This document shows, one piece after another, positions 21,401 to 30,953 of a DNA stretch of 64,000 nt; position 1 is the first letter of the stretch, and each line of letters opens with the position of its first letter. This DNA is from Vermamoeba vermiformis. Its lineage: Eukaryota; Tubulinea; Echinamoebida. Where the stretch lies: NCBI GenBank assembly GCA_045837725.1, contig JBEWZL010000062.1:27764-91763 (forward strand), given 5' to 3'. The notes under the pieces were generated by a model. The model ran no database searches and was not told the origin of the DNA. It saw only the letters and a program-made list of their open reading frames with translations. Position numbers and translations under genes: made by a program.

Positions 21401-24400
21401 ACGTCCGAAAATTGGCTGTTGATGACTTGGTTATTTTCCACAACAAAGAAATCGAAGTCTACCCCGATGAATCCAAGAAGCCGCCCGTTGGTCACGAGCT
21501 CAACAAACCTGCCGTGCTTACTTTGCAAAAGTGCTTCCCTAAGGACAAGTCAGGCAAGCGTTTGACTGCCCCTGAAGACATTACTCGCTTTGAAAACAAG
21601 TTGAAGCACCAAACTCAAAAGTTTGGTGGTCGATTCATTGGCTACAAAGCTGATGCTGGCGAGTGGTCGTTCCGCGTCGAACATTTCAGCCGTTATGGTT
21701 TGGATGAAGATGACGAAGACGACGATGAAGAGAAGGCCAAACAACCTCAAAAGCCGTTAGTGCCTCTCCCTGCTAACGCCAAGCAAGCGCCTCAACCCGT
21801 CAAGCCCCTCGTTAAACCTCAACCTGTTCGCGCCACTGCCCCTCCTCAAACTGCCTCGAGCGATGACGCCTCAATGAATGGCAGCGAAGAAGAATACGAA
21901 GAAGAGCATCAACTTCGTGACGCACGTTATCGTAACGAAGATTACGAAGAAGACGAGGAAGAGGAAGAATTCGGTAAGGCTAAACGCCAATATCGATTCG
22001 ATGATAGACTTTTACTCGACTTTGATGAGATCTGGTTGCTCGTTAGCATGTTTGCTAATTGAAACCTTTAGACTCTCAAGAAGAGATGCAAGATGAATAT
22101 GACGAAGAAGAAGAGGAGTTTGATGAGTATGAGGAATATCAAGCTCAACCTACTCGTATGCGCTACGAATCCACTTCTTCTCAAGATCTTGGATCTGACG
22201 ACGTCGAGGTAAAAATTAATAACGATAAAATAGTACCCATTTATAAGAAAGTGGCGCGATGGGAAGTTTAATAGAATAATGATAGCTTGTATAATTTGAA
22301 AATTTTGCGTGTAAATAATGAAATTGAATTTCTTGTAATAAATAACTTAGGATCAATGATAAATTATCGTCTATACATACTTTTAATAACAACAAGCTCT
22401 AGTTGGAATAACACTACGTTGCTATTTGCTCCAAAGGATGGTAACTGATCTCTAATGTTATTTTCAGCCAGAGCCCGAGTACGTCTCACCCACGCGACGA
22501 ACGACTGGTCAAATGGTCCCTGAACAGCTCGGCCTCAATCCTGCCAAGATCCAAGTCATGAAGTCTTTGCTCTTTCAAGACGAAACACCGCAAGGCAACG
22601 CTGCCAAGCGAAGACGAATGGATCGTGAAGGCCCATCTCCTGCTGCTTTCACGCCTTCTCGTGTTGAACGTCCTCGACGTGAGATTACGCCCGTGTTCCA
22701 AGTCATGAAAGAACAATCGCCTGCTGCATCCGCGGCAAAAGCAGCTCCTATCGTCGTGACCAAGCAGCGAGCTGGTAAGACCGAATGTTGCCCTGTCCCA
22801 CGTAGTCAAAAGTACTAACTGATATCAAGTAGAACGTGTTGCAATTCCTCTTGCCAAGTCAGTTGTTAACCAGCACACTGACGGTTTAAAGGACGCTGGC
22901 TTGTTCATGAGCAGATCATTCAGAGTTGGCTGGGGACCCGGTGGAGTTTTGTTCCGTCTCGCACCTTCAAAGCGGCCTGTTGCCTCTGAGCCGAGCAACT
23001 TCACTCGCAGCAGCGTGATCGAGACTGCTGTTGGCAAAGAGAATCCTCCCACATTCAGCACCATTGTGATGGAGCGAATCAATCCTGTGCCTGAACTTGG
23101 CACTGTGGAGCACGCGCGACAGTTGTACCTTCCATTTTTGGAAAACCATTTGAACAAGACTTCGCCGGAACAACAGCCTCACTCGGATATTCCGCAGCTG
23201 CGAGTTGGTGAAAATTTTGACGATTTTGTCACGAGCACTATCTTGACTTTGGAACAATTGAAGTCAAATCAATTGCCCACCGGTCAAGTCGGATTTGACA
23301 TTGGTTCACTGAATCTCGATCATTATATCCAAGTTTGGAAATTGATCAAGGCACTCTGGGGCAAGCATTCTTTGGACGTGCCTTTCGAGTTGGAAGAAGA
23401 CGCTCGTCGTCACTACTTGAGCATGTGGCTTAAGGACGCTGTTTTGCCAACCGTCAAAGAAGAATTGAACGAGATTTTGAAGAACAAATCTCCGTTCGTG
23501 AACGAGGAGTCGAACAACACCACCCGACTTCGCGCCATTTTTTCTAGCTTGACTGGCAAGAAAGTCAAAGAAGCTGTTGACCTGGTAAGAGAAGACCACG
23601 GCACTAACGTTATTGAATAGTATCTAATATGAACATTGTATAGGCTATTGAGAATAAGGACTACAGATTTGCCATGTTACTCGCACAGGCGGCAAACAAC
23701 GAAGAGTTCAACAACGCAATTCGAGATCAGCTGGCTCAATGGCGCAAGTCTGGTGCCGACAAGACCATCGAACACGAGCGCATGGCCTTGTATAAGCTGT
23801 TGGCTGCTGAAGTTGACTCCGTATCAAGGTATGTTAAGATCTGATCCGAATCTGCGGTCGGATATTTTTCAACCTTGAATCTGTGTAGCAATATTTTTGT
23901 GCGTGATGACAAACTATCCCATGCTATTGAATACTCCTTCATATTTATGATTGAGACATTATGATACAAAGAGTTCCTGATACAAATAATTATTGCTCTC
24001 ACATCCGTTTTTTTCACGGAAGATTTTCAATCTTTTAGTACTTGGTTTCATTATTAATGCACCTATAAATAGCTCTTTGGATTGGAAGCGAGCATTTGGT
24101 TTGCAATTGTGGTACGGCCAGCCAGCAACTTCGTCGATCAGTCAAGTTGTCTCGGCCTTCGAGCACGCAGTGGTCAAGGGGCACGCGAGAAAGCCATTGC
24201 CTATTTACAGACCTTACAAGGACTACAAGCCCCAAAAGGTCGAGGTAAGTTTCAAGACAATTATATTGATTAATAGTGGTGAAAAAGTACCTGATGATAG
24301 AATTTATCCCATGCTATTGAACTTGCTTTTAAATTTAAAAGTATAGTCTTGATACAACGAGTTCCTGATACTTTTTTACGTTACCAACCAATCCATAATA

Positions 24401-25692
24401 TCGTTTACTTCGTGACACGTGTCTAATTTTGATGTTTAGGGTTCGTTGAAGTTCACTGAAAACTTCGACACAAACTTCCACGTGCTTCGATTGTACTCGG
24501 ATCGAAATCATCCTTGGCACCAAGCTATGCATCCTTTGAATAATTCTCATAATATTCAAGACTACTGGTACGTACTAGCCCGGATCCATTGGACCAAACT
24601 GCGGATCTAACGTTTTTCGTAGGATGAGCTGGAATTTGTTTAGTGCTTTGAGCGCGTTGAATTTGTTCGGAAACTCGACGCACAACGGCAAAGACTATGT
24701 GTTCGAGCTTGGCATGAGCTTTGCTAGTCAATTGGAGGTGTGCGGCTTGTGGGAATGGGCCATTTATGTCATTTATAACTTGCCCGAGACTTACCCGAAC
24801 ATCCGTGAACGCGCTGTCAGAGCCATCTTGTCGCGTTACGTCGCGGACATTGAGACCTTGGATCAAGAGCAATTCCTGCGCCAACGATTGAACTTGCCTG
24901 TCGAGTGGATCGAAGAGGCCAAGTCGTGGCGTGCAATGTCACGTGGCAAGCTTAACGATGCTGTCTGGCACATGATCAATTCGCGACAGTACGAGGGCGC
25001 GCATCACTTGATTGTGACGGCCTTGGCGAGCAAGTACATCTTGAACGAGGCGTACAACGAAGAGCTGTTCAATATGCTCGACACACTCGGTCGACACGTG
25101 AATCATTTGATCGACTGGGAGAATCGCGGTGGCATGTACTACGACTACTTGGGCGTCGAAAAAGAATTCAAGCATTGCCAAGAGACTTTGAGGCACACCG
25201 AGGACTCGGCAGCTGTAAGTCAAAGACACCATTTCCTAATATGGCAATCGATTCTAATCACATTTTTAGATCGCTGAAGTCGTTGCTAGACTTAGCTCGC
25301 TCGAACAATTCGTTGCATCCTTGTCAAAACGACTGGCTGTTTGGGTGGCTGAGGACAACCAAGGACTTGCCAAAAAAGGAAACAACGGTGGTAAACCTAG
25401 TCGAAGACGTGATTGGCTCTCGAACGACTTATTCGATCGTGTTTGCTTAGCCGAGATGTCAACGAGATTGTCGCAATATGGCGTGGCCGTGAAACAGTTG
25501 TTGACCGATAATCAACCTCACGCGGATCTGAACTTGATGACGGATGTCAATCACTTCACAGCGGAGTTATCTGCAAATGGATTGGCTGTCGCTCATCAAT
25601 TGAAAGAATTGGCTATTCCCGAAGATTATCGATTGACCCAATTGAACGATCTTTGTGCTAATTTCTTGAGCAGCTTGCAGCAAGTTGCTTAA
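18456..25692 (+). CDS. NUP98: Nucleoporin Nup98-Nup96 precursor
   Basis: ATG 18456 opens an FG/GLFG-type repeat region (PFSFGSPAPSAFG; many TFGG, FSFGG units) spread over four exons to about 20.6 kb. It is interrupted by a short charged helix (ITAMEQYKNKSLEELRWEDY), the place of the Gle2/Rae1-binding segment in relatives. The autoproteolytic domain spans about 21.26-21.70 kb (KPGYYSNPSLAEMRASSLEA ... FGGRFIGYKADAGEWSFRV) and ends in EHFSRYGL. HFS is the known self-cleavage site, so Nup98 and Nup96 should separate between F and S. After an acidic stretch the Nup96 part begins near FRVGWGPGGVLFRLAP and continues as helical repeats to CANFLSSLQQVA. Total is roughly 1,900 residues, close to animal Nup98-96. 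Several introns have notable content, including two snoRNA genes. Confidence 0.95.
23896..23986 (+). ncRNA. Intronic box C/D snoRNA 1 in Nup98-96
   Basis: Within the intron 23829-24072 a C box GTGATGA (23903-23909) and D box CTGA (23977-23980) lie 67 bases apart. They are closed by a terminal stem TTTGT (23896-23900) with ACAAA (23982-23986). An internal element TATCCCATGCTATTGA (23915-23930) contains a TTGA usable as a D' box. The guide before it complements the conserved 18S rRNA string TAGCATGGGATA. A sister copy sits in the next intron. Expected role: 2'-O-methylation guide released from the debranched intron. Confidence 0.72.
24282..24376 (+). ncRNA. Intronic box C/D snoRNA 2 in Nup98-96
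   Basis: In the following Nup98-96 intron (24245-24438) the box C-like CTGATGA (24291-24297) and D box CTGA (24365-24368) are enclosed by a perfect 8-bp stem, AAAAAGTA (24282-24289) with TACTTTTT (24369-24376). TATCCCATGCTATTGA (24305-24320) is identical to copy 1. The sequence before box D (TTGATACAACGAGTTC) differs by one base from copy 1 over the shared stretch. Flanking sequence is unrelated, which is the pattern of a duplicated, still functional snoRNA. Confidence 0.78.
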
Positions 25693-25797
25693 ATCCTGTA
25701 AGTAATTCGAATAAAAGTAACCGAATGATTGCTGCGAACCAGAAACTCTTTACTTTAGTCTAGAATATACAACTAAAAAAGTTCAGCAGGTACGGAA

Positions 25798-26267
25798 CTA
25801 TTCAAATACGAAGTAATTAGGGTGGAGGGGTGAGTCTTCGGTACGCTCTGGAGTGTGAGGCTCAAAAAGATCATCATAAATTGCTTTGTTTTTGATTTCT
25901 AGCTTTTCAGTTTTTTTATCAGTTTCTTTGGGTTCTTCGTCATTTGGCACATGTTTTCTTCGCGGTGTCCATTTTTTGGTTGTTTTTTGAGACTTGCCTC
26001 GTGGCGTTTGTTTTCTTCGTGGTGTCCATTTTTTGGCTGCTTTTTGCGACTTGATTTGCGGTGTCTTTTTCTTTTGTGGCAACGCAACTCTTTTTGCCTT
26101 GCTCTCCTTCTCTTCAGACAAAAATGCGCCAAATCTGCATATTACAAAAATTCAAGTTGCAGAGAAACTAATTCGGCAAATAGTTAAATTTAATTATCTC
26201 GCACTGTGATGCAATTAAACAAGTAGAGTATTGATAAAAATACGTACGAGTCGAGAGATCTATCCAT
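25798..26267 (-). CDS. Small basic protein with KKWTPRRK tandem repeats
   Basis: Two exons: a short first one from ATG 26265-26267 (MDRSLDS) and a second giving FGAFLSEEKESKAKRVALPQ onward, about 115 residues in total. Two adjacent 18-residue units read KSQKAAKKWTPRRKQTP and KSQKTTKKWTPRRKHVP. The repeated DNA is also similar, so the duplication is fairly recent. The C-terminal third is acidic (IYDDLFEPHTPERTEDSP). TPRR and TPERT are proline-directed kinase-like sites. Strong positive charge suggests nucleic-acid or chromatin binding (inference). It ends 105 bases from the 3' end of Nup98-96, so the two genes converge. Confidence 0.6.
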
Positions 26268-26593
26268 GACTAATACGGTAGTTGGCTGTTGGTGCTAATG
26301 TTTCAGTGCGAAAGAAGACAGAGGCGTGGCAGAATTTCAAATAGAGTACGAGTATCACTTACGTTTGTTGTATTGGAAAAGGAAATATTTTGAAACTGTT
26401 GTAGTGGTGATATCTGCGAGTTTTGAAAATTCAACCGAATAAATTTGAAAACTCAAATCAGCGTCAAACTCGATCTTAGATATATAGCTCTTGTTTATAG
26501 AAAGATACGAAATAAACGAAGGTTTACTTTATTAGTAAACGACAAAATTTTGTGGTTCCAAACAGGTTGGATCCGGTAGTTTGAGCGGCGCGT

Positions 26594-27242
26594 TTACAAA
26601 GAGGCTTCGATGAGTTTGGCCAAATCATCTTCAGCAGGGCAGCCGTTGTTGGAGTCTTTAGCCTTCGAGGCCCAATCACCGATAATGGTAATATGTAACT
26701 CTTTGTCCTTCTTCTCAACCTTCCAGGACACCTCGAATGCACCAACTTGAGCCGGATCTTGCACGACGCTAATGAGAACCTTCTCGACTTCAGATTGAAT
26801 AGCTTCTTTGCCAATAGCGTCCTTAGTGACCTTCTTAAAGGCGTCGAGGATGGTCTTGAGCACGTTGTACTCGCGAGTGAAGTGCTTCAACACAGCGACA
26901 GGGGCGTCAAGTTCTTCTTTGCTGCTCCATTGGTACTTGCCCTATAAAATTATATTATCAATACTAATACTCCGAATCTACTAATTCCAGGAATAATATG
27001 AACAAATTTTTTAATCTTTAAAATTCAATTTTGTAACGGAAAATTTTTGACGTTGCGTGAAATGGTTCGGACCAGAAATTGATACGATATAACAAATAAA
27101 TATGTACCTGCAAAGCCTTAATGGACTCAATGTCGACGGAGGCCTTCAAGTTGGGACTGATCTTGGCCAATGCTTCGTTCAAGTTAGTGAGGCCGCTGCC
27201 GGTCTCGAATTCAGCGACAGCTCGTTTCATTGCAAGTGCCAT
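26594..27242 (-). CDS. Small soluble protein of unknown family
   Basis: Two exons joined across 26942-27107 encode about 160 residues. The protein starts MALAMKRAVAEFETGSGL, continues LNEALAKISPNLKASVDIES and KHFTREYNVLKTILDAFKK, then EVEKVLISVVQDPAQ. It ends with a beta-like segment FEVSWKVEKKDKELHITIIG and the tail DDLAKLIEASL. There is no signal peptide or membrane segment. Balanced charged/hydrophobic periodicity and strong codon regularity argue it is real and perhaps well expressed. Family not recognised. Confidence 0.62.
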
Positions 27243-27509
27243 GATGAAGGTGATATGATAAGTAACTAAGTTGTTGACTTGTTGATGTTGTTCGTTTGAT
27301 TGAACTGATGAATGAAACTCAGATCCGACGACCTTTAAATCCTTTCGCAATGGACTGCAAGGTCCGTAACCACTAAGTACTTCGTCCCATGTACGTCATC
27401 CTGTGTACGCAGGCACGTAATGGGACAGGACTTCTGGAAGCGGTTATTTTTAGTTATTGTTCGTCCTTTCTCGTTTCATTCTGATTCACAACGTGCATGG
27501 AATCACACA

Positions 27510-27608
27510 ATGTCCGATCAAAAGGTTTGTGGAGTCTTGTTACATGCACTTCATTTATATGAGTCATCGGCATTAGTAGAAGCTGAAAATATTATTACCA
27601 ATTCAAGT
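27510..27608 (+). pseudogene. Short coding-looking fragment (LisH-like), no complete gene
   Basis: ATG 27510 gives MSDQKVCGVLLHALHLYESS followed by ALVEAENIITNS, an amphipathic pattern reminiscent of a LisH helix pair. It then meets a stop or weak donor, and no continuing exon could be found before Rho-like gene B. It may be the left-over 5' end of a gene truncated when the Rho-like copy arrived, or a very small gene. Confidence 0.25.
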
Positions 27609-27872
27609 TAGCTTACACGATCAAAGTTCCTTACAGTATGATGCCTTCGCTGTGCAAGAACGACAGATAGTAGTAGCGTATATAGTGGTCCAGTAACTAC
27701 TACTATTGCTATCAATAAGTGCTTCAGTCATATTGGCAATGAATTCGTAGTGATAAAGATGTAGAGGACTTACGGGCTAGTTCCGTCTTGGATGTACTTT
27801 GAGAGTTGCTCGTATTACGGAAGTTAAAACTGACTAATGTTTTTGAAACTATTACTAATATACAACCAGCCA

Positions 27873-28891
27873 TTACTGCACAATACATCGTTCTTTGTCT
27901 TTTTTCTCGCTGATCTCTCTCCGCTGAAGAACAATTTTGGCTACTTCTTGCATCATCTCCTTTACTCCCCAATTTTTAATAGAAGAGCTTCGTAATAATA
28001 TTACTGTTAGTATTTTATACCGTTGAGGCGGAGTCTTCGCTGAAAAATATTACCATTCAAAGTATTTGACGGCTCCAATCTGTTTCGCTAATTCTTCTCC
28101 CTCCTCGTGCCTGATTATCTGGCCATTTTTCAAAGCTTCGGGGTCAGGATTATCATCTCTTAAGTCGGTTTTACATCCTACAAGCACAAAAGGGACTTTT
28201 GGGCAATGTTGGCTGATCTAGAGTCACCGATCAGAGTTGAACGAGAAAACTCGTTACTAACGAGACTTACTTCGGGAATCCACTGTACGATCGTATTAAT
28301 AACTAATATAATATATGTATTGGTATTATACCGTTGCTTTGATTTCATTAAAGCTTGCTCGATCTGCAACAGAAAAACACACGAGGAAGATCTCGGTATC
28401 AGGATAGGCCGTCGGTCGCATTATTGCTATAATATCTCAGTAATAATACAAAATTTAGGAAATAACGTACCATATTCATCTAAACCACCAACAGTCCATA
28501 AATCAAAATCAACGGCAAGATCATCATTTGACGCCTAAAACAAATAATTATTTTTAGTATTTTATATTTTATTCGTTTAATTACCTCAAATATATAGTTC
28601 CATGGCCACTGCGAATATAACGCAAACAAAGTCTTTGAAAAAATATTATTAGTTAATAAAATTAGTTGCTACCCCTTGCTTACGCCAGGAACCTCTTCCG
28701 TTGGGCAACTTCCATAGTGTAGTGTCCATATTATATGTCTCTGTAATTAAACGGTAAGTGTCAACTGAATAAAAAAATCAGATCTCGTATCGCACCTTTC
28801 CCGTGGTTTTATTGCCAACAAATACACTTTTAATTTTCTCGTCTATTTTAATTTTCGCTTTTTTATCATTATCGTCTCTATTGTGCTCCAT
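27873..28891 (-). CDS. Divergent Rho-like GTPase, copy B
   Basis: Same exon plan as copy A (2848-3864). It starts MEHNRDDNDKKAKIKIDEKI; P-loop position VFVGNKTTGKR; then [71 protein letters not shown] and [20 protein letters not shown]. The C-terminus reads ERCIVQ, a CaaX-like box. As in copy A, Arg replaces the Mg-coordinating Thr/Ser after GK, and WTVGG replaces WDTAG. The two copies agree in most exon residues while introns differ strongly in sequence, so both are under protein-level constraint. Likely a membrane-bound pseudo-GTPase or one with altered nucleotide handling (inference). Confidence 0.84.
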
Positions 28892-29803
28892 TTCTTTGTT
28901 TTTTTAGGTTGAGAATCGCATCCAGTGTTGTTTGATTTACGAAAGATTTATTTTAATATCAAGTCCCGCAAAAGGCACGTCGAAAATACTAGCCGTTTAC
29001 AACAACACAAACAACGCTACAAAAAATACAGCAGCACAAGCGCCAATGCGACGTGCCTCAGATACTGGACGCGAAGAGCGAGGCGATAACATCGGCATTG
29101 TAGTACTGGGCTGGCTGACTGGTGAAGCGATGGGGGAAGTGGGATTGGAATCTACAGGTGTATCTATAGGCGTAGATACAGGTTCTGTCGTTGGTGCAGA
29201 TACAGGCCCAGCAACCGTCGGAGGAGCGACCGGCGCAACGCCGATAGGTGCCACTGGGGGTAGAGACGGAGAGAGAAGAGAGGGGAGAAACGGAGCAGCC
29301 AGAAAGAAGACCGCAGAAGGAGAGGCGCGACCGCCCCCCGAACACGACAGAAGAGCGGGGCCCCCCAACCCGACCCACACGCCCCAGCACCGCCCCCCAC
29401 CGCCGCTCAGAGACCCACCCCCCCCCCGCCCCGAGAACCACCCCCCCACCGCGCCCCGCCCCCGGCCCGCGGCGGAGCCCCCCCGCACCCCGACAGCGCC
29501 CCCACCCCCCACCACGCTGACCAAAAGTGCGCCTGTCGTTTGTCTTTTTCTCCATTTTTTGTTTTTAGGTTGAGTGCTCCAGTATAAAGATTTTTCAGTC
29601 CCGAGGCGTGAAAAGATGCGTTGACGAAAAACAGCAGCGCGTTGGGAAGGAGAGGGGATGAGGATGGGGGAGGATTGGCATCTACAGGTGTATCTATAGG
29701 TGCTGTCGTAGGTGTTGATACAGGTTCTGTCGTTGGTGCAGATACAGGCCCAGCAACCGTCGGAGGAGCGACCGGCGCAACGCCGATAGGTGCCACTGGG
29801 GGT
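28886..29803. repeat. Partial tandem duplication around a T-poor block
   Basis: Segment 28886-29261 and segment 29550-29803 share their left ends (ctccatttctttg/ctccattttttg ... taggttgag). They also share long near-identical right parts, from acaggtgtatctatagg to ccactgggggt. Copy 2 is shorter and its left half diverges. Between them lies the T-depleted GC-rich stretch 29262-29530. The duplication covers the 3' end of the secreted-protein gene and the first codon of Rho-like gene B. Confidence 0.7.
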
Positions 29804-30422
29804 CCTAGGCATTGAGCGTCCGTGGAAGCTGAGTTAGTGCAAGTAGGAGTGGCAACTAAGTTAGTAGAAAGACTATTCGGATTGCAGTCCACGGCATTGA
29901 AGAAAGTGAGGGTAATAGATCCTTCCGAGTCGCAAGATTCAGTTAATGCAGCAGATTTCGACGCGCTGCTGTCGTAATTCACGCAAACCGTTGTCCCCGA
30001 AGCCTTAACTGTTAAGAAAATGTTAGACGTAACCGAAAAACGTTTTTGGATTTAAAAACCTTACCAGCGAACAAACTGGCCGGTAGAGCGCAGTTAGAAT
30101 AGAATGACGTTGCAACATAGTGCTTGCTTACATCGACAGAAAAATCGATGGTATTAATAGAAGGGCAACTCACAGTTATGTATTGGGCGCCGACTTGTTG
30201 GCAAGTTGCTTCAGAGCATGAGCGACCAATGTCGCTTGTCTAGAAGATTATTGATTATTTTGGACGTGGTGTGATGATTCTTACTCTGAACTGTGCTATC
30301 TTGTTCGTACAACCCGAATCAGAGAAGATCTCGGCGGAGTAAGGATAGATGGTACCGCACAAAACGGTCTGAAATGCCCACAATACAACAACTAAACGTA
30401 AACTTCGAGTAGAGTTGCGCAT
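28997..30422 (-). CDS. Secreted Cys-rich, probably GPI-anchored protein (3' end duplicated)
   Basis: ATG 30420-30422 gives a signal peptide (MRNSTRSLRLVVVLWAFQTV LCG split for length), then a Cys-rich domain (YSAEIFSDSGCTNKIAQF; SCSEATCQQVGAQYITVSCP; FYSNCALPASLF; GTTVCVNYDSSASK; SITLTFFNAVDCNPNS). A Pro/Thr/Ala-rich stalk follows (PVAPIGVAPVAPPTVAGPVS). The stalk sequence occurs twice. From the left copy it leads to RRIGACAAVFFVALFVLL, a typical GPI-attachment tail. From the right copy it runs into T-poor sequence with no sensible ending. The natural protein is most likely the N-terminal exons plus the left copy, with 29262-29803 inserted or misassembled. A related protein is encoded at 58154-59260. 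Confidence 0.62.
29262..29530. other. T-depleted, C/G-run-rich island 1
   Basis: About 270 bases with very few T on the + strand and runs such as cccccccccc, gccccccc and ccccccc, in a window that is otherwise AT-rich. All frames open through it because T is missing, so the long ORFs crossing it carry no coding evidence. It starts exactly at the right edge of a duplicated block (29261). Either a real low-complexity insertion or an assembly/sequencing artefact. Confidence 0.75.
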
Positions 30423-30617
30423 AATCGAAAAAAATTGTCGAATGAACAAAAATAAATGTACAGCTTTTTTGGTTCAAGCGCAAAACGAATTTCCTAACAT
30501 TGTAATGCGGCGGTGTTTAATTCAATTGTGGAATATTCACTGAGTAAATCTACACGGTACGCCCATAAAATGACGCGATTTGGTCCTGTTATTTCTCTCC
30601 TGGTTGCTAGACAAATG

Positions 30618-30901
30618 TTAAATCCGAAAATTTTTTTTCACTAAAATTAGAATTAACGCACTGGAAGCGCTATAACTTAAAAATGTTTTTATATCGCGCT
30701 TGAAGAACTTAACACAAGACTGTAAATATTTTTTGAATACCGAAGTTTCCTCAGGTGCGTAATAGCCTTCCGCCGTTCCGCCAAGCTTCTCCATGTCATC
30801 TATTGTTGATTAATATATGACGTTTAAACAGATCTTACCAGTGCAACACGAGCGCTGAAGTCGATGAGGGGTATTGCATGTTGGCCTTTTGAGCCTTGCT
30901 T
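30618..30901 (-). pseudogene. Fragment of a protein-kinase C-lobe-like sequence, looks broken
   Basis: Two pieces separated by an intron-like gap read KQGSKGQHAIPLIDFSARVA and EKLGGTAEGYYAPEE. The IDF and YAPE strings at kinase-like spacing resemble the DFG-to-APE activation segment. No catalytic-loop HRD or N-lobe is found nearby. It lies just downstream of the gene 30954-32578 on the same strand and may once have been part of it. Confidence 0.35.
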
Positions 30902-30953
30902 CTGGAAAGGTTAAATAAGGATCTCGTTTGCTGTCATGTAGTCTAGCAACCTC

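Noticed and set aside
28932-29573. 213-codon forward frame and overlapping reverse frames through island 1
   Set aside because: Open only because the block has almost no T; no domain.
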